Positions 57,958-64,000 of a DNA stretch of 64,000 nucleotides are shown in pieces. The stretch spans positions 434,001 to 498,000 of the forward strand of contig WHVD01000012.1 in assembly GCA_015178975.1 (NCBI GenBank). Direction: 5' to 3'. Source of the DNA: Hysterangium stoloniferum. Lineage: Eukaryota > Basidiomycota > Agaricomycetes > Hysterangiales > Hysterangiaceae. How positions within the stretch are numbered: the first letter of the stretch is position 1; the number at the start of each line of letters is the position of its first letter. Below the pieces are notes generated by a model. It ran no database searches, was not told where the DNA came from, and saw nothing but the letters and a program-made list of their open reading frames with translations. A program made the position numbers and the translations under genes.

Positions 57958-60900
57958 CACAAGTAATTTGGTTGTTACCCAAGCTTGTGATTTACCCATC
58001 AATTTCCCTTGTGGAACATCTCAATTGGTCACTTTCTATGTGACCCAGTTAGACTCAAGTTGCTCAGTGGTCCTAGGACATAACTGGCTTACCCGCTACA
58101 ATCCGTTGATTGACTGGATAACCAACAGTATAACATTCTGGACTCCTGCGGCGACCGAAGAAACTGCACCCGACCCGGTCTCCATGGCACCCATGGCTTT
58201 CCCAGCACCTGCAGTCTCGAGGACTCCTGTGATCCCTACGGCACCAATAGCTTCCCCGGAACACATGGCACCTCCGTCCATTTCTCTGATTAATGCTGCA
58301 GCTTTTATTAGGGCTTCAAAAATGGATGGGTCCCAGGTGTTCACTATCAACTTAAAAATTGATGAAGCAACTGGACATTTTTCAACCCCAGTATCTGAAT
58401 CTGAGCAAGCCGCTGACCTAGAAGGCATCCCGGAGAAATATCATGACTTCGTGGATGTTTTTAGCAAGCGGAAAGCTGACTGGCTTCCACCTCACAGAGA
58501 ATACGACTTAAAAATCGATCTTGAAGATGGCGCCCAGCCACCCCTAGGACATATTTACCTGCTCTCGTCCACGGAACTATCCACAATCTGTGATTTCCTG
58601 GATGAACATTTGTCCATAGGTTTTATCCGACCCTCAAAGTCTCCTTTTGGAGCACCTGTTCTGTTTGTCAGAAAAAAGGATGGATCCCTTCGACTATGTG
58701 TTGATTTTAGAGGACTCAATGCTGTCACCAAAAAGGACAAATATCTACTCCCACTTATATATGACCTGCTCGATGCTCCGCAAAATGCCCAGATTTACAC
58801 CAAAATAGATCTCAAGCACGCCTATCATTTGGTCTGGATCGCCGTGGGCGACAAATGGAAAACCACTTTTAGAACCCGTTATGGGGCCTTTGAGTGGTTG
58901 GTGATCCCCTTTGGACTCACCAATGCTCCATCTGTTTTTCAGCATTTTATCAATGACATTTTCTCTGACATGCTCGATGTATGCGTCATTGTTTACTTGG
59001 ATGACATTCTTATCTACTCCGAGAATCCCGTGGAACATGACAAACAAGTCTGTGAAGTTCTCCGGAGGCTCAGACAACATGGTTTATTTGCAAATGGTAA
59101 AAAATGTACTTTTGACACAGACTCCGTGGAATACCTAGGTTTCATGATGGGACCTGATGGACTCCGAATGGATGAAACTAAAGTACAAGTCATCAAAGAT
59201 TGGCCCAAACCCCGAAAAGTTAAAGATATACAATCCTTCCTCGGCTTTGCCAATTTTTACAGACATTTTATCCGTGGATATTCCGACATCACGGTACCCC
59301 TTACCCATCTTACGCGTAAGGGTACTCCGTGGAATTTTAATGATAAGTGTCAAAAAGCTTTCAATCTTTAAAAAATTCTTTTTCTACAGCTCCTATTCTG
59401 TCGCATTGGAAACCAGACTTCCCGCTCATTGTTGAAACGGACACCTTAGATTATGCACTTGGAGCCATTCTGTCTATCCAGGACTCCGATGGAGAAGTCC
59501 ACCCCGTGGCTTTTCTGTCCCGGACTTTTACCGGAGCAGAGCTCAACTACAACGTTCATGATAAAGAACTTCTGGCAATATTCTCAGCTTTCAAAGCGTG
59601 GCGACACTATTTGGAAGGTTCAGGAGCTCCTATTGACGTTGTAACAGATCACAAAAACCTGGAATACTTTTATACCACAAAACTTTTGACCTGCCGGCAG
59701 GCCCGCTGGTCTGAATATCTATCTGCCTTCAACATGATTATCCGCTTTCAACCCAGCCGTCTCGGCGGCAAACCCGACGCTTTAACTAGACGATGGGACG
59801 TCTATCCTAAAGAGGGGAGCAACAACTATGCAACGGTAAATCCGCACAACCTGAAACCTATTTTCACAAATAAACAGCTTACCGCATCGGTCTGCACAAC
59901 TTTCCTCGTCAATCCCATTGTCCGTGGAATTATCATTATGGATATCGAGAAGTTACATCAAGATATTCTATCAGCAATTCCGCTAGACCCAGTTACTAAA
60001 GCTCATCTGGACAATCCCGTGGACCCCGATCAACCTCGGTGGTCTCTTGATCAACATGGTTTCATTAGACTTGACGATCATATCTATGTACCGGACTCTG
60101 ACGGCCTCCACCTCAGGATCCTTCAATACAAACATGATCATCCACTCTCAGGACATTTCGGGTACAACAAAACTCTATCATTAATAGGAAGAGAATACAC
60201 TTGGCCCAGACTCCATGGATTCGTTAAGCACTATTGTAAATCTTGCACTACTTGTCCCTGCTCGAAATCTCAGTGACACAAGCCATATGGCCTTTTGAAA
60301 CAACTCCCGGTACCGGAACACCCGTGGAATTCTATATCTATGGATTTCATTGAACACCTACCGGATTCCAAAGGCTTTTCTGCTATTCTAGTCATTGTTG
60401 ACAGATTCTCAAAACAAGGTATATTCATCCCTACTTATGATACAATTACGTCCGTGCAGTTAGCAGAACTTTTCATTATCCATGTATTTTCCAAGCACGG
60501 AGTTCCATCCCATGTGACTTCCGATCGAGGATCAGAGTTTGTGTCTCACTTCTTTAGATCCCTTGGAAAATCCTTGGACATGACATTACATTTCACATCC
60601 GGACATCACCCGGAAGGTGACGGACAAACCGAACGCGTCAACCAGACATTGGAACAATACCTCCACATATATTGCAACTACCAACAGGACAATTGGAAGA
60701 CCTTGTTACCACTTGCAGAGTTTGCTTACAACAATGCACCTTCGGCCACTACTGGTGTTTCCCCATTCTTTGCAAATAAAGGATATAATCCAAATATTAC
60801 AGTACATCCAGAACAAAATCTCGCCTCTGCTCATGCTCAAGAGTTCACCACGGACCTCCACGAGCTCCACGAGGAACTCTGGACTGCAATATTGTCTGCC

Positions 60901-61425
60901 CAAGAGCAATACCAACAACATTCAGTGGACAAACACCGGATCCCGCCACCAAACTTCAAGATTGGCAACCGTGTTTATGTCAAAGCTCAATTCTTCCGGA
61001 CTACCCATCCATCAAAGAAGCTTGCTGAAAAATTTTTAGGTCCGTTTGAAATTATCGCACAAGTAGGTTCAGTTTCTTGGACTCTACAGCTTCCAGATAG
61101 CATGTGCATGGTACACCCGGTATTTCATGTTTCTATGTTAGAACCTTGTACTGCTAACACTATCCCGGATCGTGTGCAATCTCCACCTCCTCCTGTCATT
61201 ATTGACGGAGAACCCGAGTTTGAAATCTCACAGATTTTAGATTCAAAAATTGATAAGCATCGATGCACTTGTAAACTGTTTTACTTGGTCAAGTGGGTGG
61301 GTTATGAGGGCACCGATGAAGAGACTTCATGGATTTTGGCCACGGAACTCGGTAATGCCACGGAAATCGTTACTGACCTTCATACAGCTTACCCGCTCAA
61401 ACCTGGACCATTATCTTCTCTCTAA
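57958..61425 (+). mobile_element. Ty3/Gypsy chromovirus pol, copy 2 (protease tail, RT, RNase H, integrase, chromodomain)
   Basis: Matches copy 1 from CACAAGTAATTTGG onward, so the first third of protease and all of gag are missing. RT includes PFGAPVLFVRKKDGSLRL, LCVDFRGLN and the catalytic YLDD at 58999-59010. RNase H includes VETDTLDYALGAILS (the usual second D of DAS is changed) and VVTDHKNLEYF. Integrase has the H2C2 finger, a DDE core (SMDFIEHLPDS, TSDRGSEF, HPEGDGQTERVNQ), a GPF/Y-type module (LGPFEIIAQVG) and a C-terminal chromodomain (FYLVKWVGYEG, EETSWILATEL), ending at 61425. The chromodomain directs insertion to modified chromatin in this clade. Two lesions: a one-base deletion near 59368 and TGA at 60274-60276 where copy 1 has CGA. 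Otherwise this copy is younger than copy 1. Confidence 0.9.
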
Positions 61426-61623
61426 CCGCACTCCGCAGACCCCGTGTTACATTTGGACTCATTTTCATTATTCCCTGTTGCCCTATGTCTCTCTTTGCTT
61501 TTACAGGTTCTGACATGTCTTGTCAAGTCTTTAAGTGGACTCTCTGTGGACTTTGGCTTTGACTTTTATTTTTATGTTTTTTCACGCTTTACTTTTATGT
61601 TCAAATTACTATTAAGTTTGTTT

Positions 61624-62630
61624 CTATTCATCTACATTGATGGGGCTATCTTTTTTCCCCACCTCTTTTTCCACCTCAGCCTTTCCCGCCTCATTCACCT
61701 CCTCAGGTAGCTCCGCGATCTCCGTGGGCACATCCCCCTCATCTGAACTGGCTTCCTCGGAACTCCCGGCCTCTGGCTTGTCATATACAAAGCCGGCATA
61801 CTCCATAAGGAACTTGAAATGGTCCCCACGGAGTGCACGGAGATCGTTCACCATCACCACACTGATCTTGTTGCTCTTCCGGAGCAACTCGTTCTGGGCC
61901 TCTATGCCCTCGGCGATCTGTCCCAAAACCTCCTCCAGACCGGAGTATCTGTCTGACCCGCCATTCTCCCATGAACTGGACCCCACGGCCTGCTCATGAA
62001 CGAGCAAGCACCTCACCTTGAGGTGCACGCACTGGTAACAGCCCGGGCCCCGGCTGGACTTCCAATTGCACTCAGTGTTCTGGTCATTACAACTGGAACA
62101 CCGCGGGTCGTTCTGAGTCGGTAGGCAGACTGGCACTGCCTTCCTTGCTTTCTGTTGACACAGTTAGCTCCACAGTATACCCACGGACCCGAGACTCACT
62201 TTGTTGGGGCTTTCTGGCTCCCCCTCGGACTCGGACTCGACTGCCTTGCACTGAAAATGCCAAGTCAAAAAAAAAAAACGAGAAGTTGAACTATGGGACT
62301 TACCTTTCCTGCAACTACCGCGGCTCTCTCCGCGGCCACCCAGGCTTTCTCAGCCGCTACCCTGGCCTTCTCCGCGGCCACTCACGCAGCCTCCTCCTCC
62401 TCCCTCTGCTTCTGCCTCACAGCCTCTTCCTCCGTGGCCACGGCCGCCTGGGATTCCCTATTCAGGGCCTCCTCGACCTCCCGGGCTTCTGGTTCCGCCT
62501 CTTCTCGCTGTCGCCGTTGCTTGTCCCGCTGCGCCAAGATTTGGGCAGCAGAGAGTGGCGCCTGGTACTGACTGCCCGTGGAGGGCCTGGTGGTTGGCAT
62601 AGGCTTGCGCGGTGTGGGCTTTGGTCCCAT
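61624..62630 (-). pseudogene. Antisense spliced gene for a Zn2Cys6-like protein inside the Gypsy 3' region
   Basis: Minus-strand model 62630-62304, 62250-62200, 62151-61624 with two introns (GTAAGT..TTTCAG, 53 nt; GTGAGT..CAACAG, 48 nt), all junctions in phase 0, 301 codons. The N-terminus MGPKPTPRKPMPTTRPS leads to LSAAQILAQRDKQRRQRE and a long Glu/Ala/Arg coiled coil. One in-frame TGA (62382-62384) interrupts this coil where CGA fits the VAAEKA repeats. Exon 3 encodes C-x2-C-x6-C-x9-C-x2-C-x6-C (CSSCNDQNTEC and CYQCVHLKVRC), the spacing of fungal Zn2Cys6 clusters, then a helical region (LEEVLGQIAEGIEAQNELL) and an acidic tail ending SPINVDE. It lies between integrase and the presumed 3' LTR on the opposite strand. 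I recall similar high-copy hypothetical proteins in Agaricomycetes. DNA binding is inferred from the cysteines only. Confidence 0.75.
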
Positions 62631-62827
62631 GCTATCGATGATGGGGGTAATAAAGAAGAAGAAATTTCTATTTTTTCAAATTTATATATAGGCTCGTCGC
62701 GTTTGAACCTTACCTTCCAGATCACATGACTCTTTGACACATACGTGTAACTGACATGACTTTTGACACATGCGCGTAGCCGACAAGAACCTTATCTAGG
62801 TCTAGAGCCTCTTTGGGACTTCAGCAT

Positions 62828-63045
62828 AAAGGGAGGATACTGTTATGATGAGTATATACATAATCTGTAAGAGTTGAGTCATGTACATGCACGTGACCAC
62901 CCACATTCACCCACATCGATAACCTGGGATAACCCCCACATGATCTGTTAACCCCCATGAGTAAAAATACAAATAAACAAATCACAACAAAGTGTGATCT
63001 CTGTGACACAACGTGTCAATATCACAGTCAGGACACATCACACAC
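62828..63045 (+). mobile_element. Candidate polypurine tract and 3' LTR of the chromovirus
   Basis: AAAGGGAGGATAC (62828-62840) resembles a polypurine tract and is followed by TGTTATGATGAGTATATAC, a TG start typical of LTRs. AT-rich promoter-like sequence and an A-rich segment follow. The end is uncertain: CACATCACACA near 63040 gives a CA end, but no second LTR is present in the window to confirm it. Confidence 0.35.
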
Positions 63046-63072
63046 CCTGCTTCCTGCTTCCATTCTCAACTG

Positions 63073-64000
63073 ATGTCTTCCAGCTCAATCAACCTATCAA
63101 GCCTTCTCAAAGTGGCAGGAGATGACATTATCAGAGCATATCGGACAAAAGTGAGTGTATAAATATTTACGCCTTGGAGTGCAGACAACAGCTAAATTGA
63201 TTGTTAATTCTTTCAGTACTTCACTACTGGTATCATTGAAGCATCTCGCGACTTTCTTTCTAACAAGAATGCTATAAATTGGGTGAATGCTGAAAATTTC
63301 CAGCATTTCATAGTTGAATGGCTCCAGGTTCCCACACCGTGTACTCCACAGATCATCGAGTCTTCAACATCTGCAAGTGCACTTCCATTGAGACAGTATA
63401 AACGACAGCGGGGATCATTAACATCTTCTGAGCATTCAGTGGTGATAGCCAGTAAGCTTCATATTCCCTCCAGATGTTCTTTGCTAATTTTCATGAGATA
63501 AACGACTGCGGAGAGTATCTAGATCTCCTCCTCCAACCACCTGGGTGACCCTAAGTAAGCTTTATATTTTCTCAGTCAGCTCCATTTTTGCTAATATTCG
63601 TTAGATAAATCTACTGGCACACTAGCCAAAAAGCATGCCCGGTATTCCAAACATCAAGCAATGACTGATGCTGGCTGGATACAGATCACATGCCAACAAT
63701 GGGTCAAGCAGCTGGTTGAACTGACAGAAATTCCTATGACCTGGCCAATTCCTATGGAAGGTGAATCCATAGGATATATTCTTGATCTGACCAACAGCGC
63801 CTTCAAATTTATTGATTCCAATGGTAATCCACTCTCCATGGCAGCTATTATTAAGAACAAGGTATGTTCATTCTCATTCTTGATTTTAATATCTTATTAT
63901 TATTATTTATATGTAAGTGCGTTGATGGTTGGGGTGATGGAAGTGGTGGAACCAAAGACGCTGGCCCTGTCGTCTTCCTCCTTGGCAAGATCAAAACTCA
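63073..64000 (+). CDS. Unknown multi-exon protein, 5' part, cut by right edge
   Basis: Exons 63073-63150, 63217-63451, 63498-63554, 63605-63861, 63918-64000+; introns are 46-66 nt with GT..AG ends and all joins keep the frame. The start MSSSSINLSSLLKVAGDDII is the first ATG after the LTR-like region. The protein reads ..EASRDFLSNKNAINWVNAENF, a Ser/Arg-rich exon 3 (NKRLRRVSRSPPPTTWVTL), exon 4 starting NKSTGTLAKKHARYSKHQA with WIQITCQQWVKQLVEL, and GWGDGSGGTKDAGPVVFLL at the edge. No signal peptide. I do not recognise the family; position next to transposon sequence leaves open a mobile-element or expanded basidiomycete-specific origin. The introns on both sides of exon 3 are similar to each other. 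Confidence 0.65.

Noticed and set aside
57779-59371. One 530-codon gene starting MGSIVQSCKACVTL
   Set aside because: The first ~60 codons are the antisense of another element's pol; only from 57958 on is it genuine chromovirus sequence.
62145-62729. 194-codon plus ORF over the Zn2Cys6 gene
   Set aside because: Antisense by-product; the minus strand has matching splice sites, phase and cysteine spacing.

Overview
This is eukaryotic, almost certainly fungal DNA from a transposon-rich basidiomycete (Agaricomycetes-like). Reasons: spliceosomal introns of about 45-70 nt with GT..AG ends and CTNAC/CTGAC branch sites; families typical of mushrooms (DUF6533 membrane proteins, an ankyrin-tailed multi-spanning membrane protein, a CSF1 lipid-transfer protein); and Ty3/Gypsy chromovirus, Ty1/Copia, LINE and DIRS-like remnants. 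The genus cannot be read from the sequence. All gene models below come from reading frames and splice sites by eye.

Layout. 1-4.8 kb: Copia fragment and a broken Gypsy pol in AT-rich DNA. 4.9-12.5 kb: a ~7.6 kb tandem array with a 73-bp period. 12.5-14.5 kb (minus): a multi-spanning membrane protein with ankyrin repeats, one repeat per exon. 15.7-17.8 kb: decayed proline-rich gene. 18.5-19.5 kb: histidine phosphatase (phosphoglycerate-mutase-like) gene between two copies of a dispersed repeat. 20.8-25.8 kb: decayed Copia, a DIRS-like remnant carrying a 376-bp foldback, two LINE insertions with target-site duplications, and a decayed acidic/serine-rich gene. 26.3-40.1 kb: three copies of a divergent pair (DUF6533 membrane protein on minus, LysM protein on plus); only the last LysM gene looks intact. 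41.1-43.2 kb: two intact multi-exon genes of unknown function. 43.5 kb: intron-containing tRNA-Met. 43.9-55.1 kb: an intact ~24-exon CSF1 gene (~3,310 aa). 55.5-62.8 kb: inverted LTR-like repeats, a minus-strand RT fragment and a chromovirus pol, followed by an antisense spliced Zn2Cys6 gene. 63.1-64.0 kb: 5' part of an unknown multi-exon gene.

Main discovery candidate. On the minus strand the 73-bp array looks like a run of about 105 tandem mini-introns. Each unit is a ~70-nt sequence starting GTAAGT, with an internal CTGAC branch-like site and pyrimidine tract, ending in YAG. Consecutive units are separated by exactly 3 nt (6 nt once). The 3-nt slot is very variable (about 26 different triplets, no stop codon seen), while the splice-site bases on both sides are almost always kept or changed only to other usable splice bases. 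The array begins exactly at the end of the last ankyrin exon, same strand, phase 0. It therefore reads as a gene tail of single-codon micro-exons, any subset of which would keep the frame. Splicing and function are inference; the architecture is directly visible.
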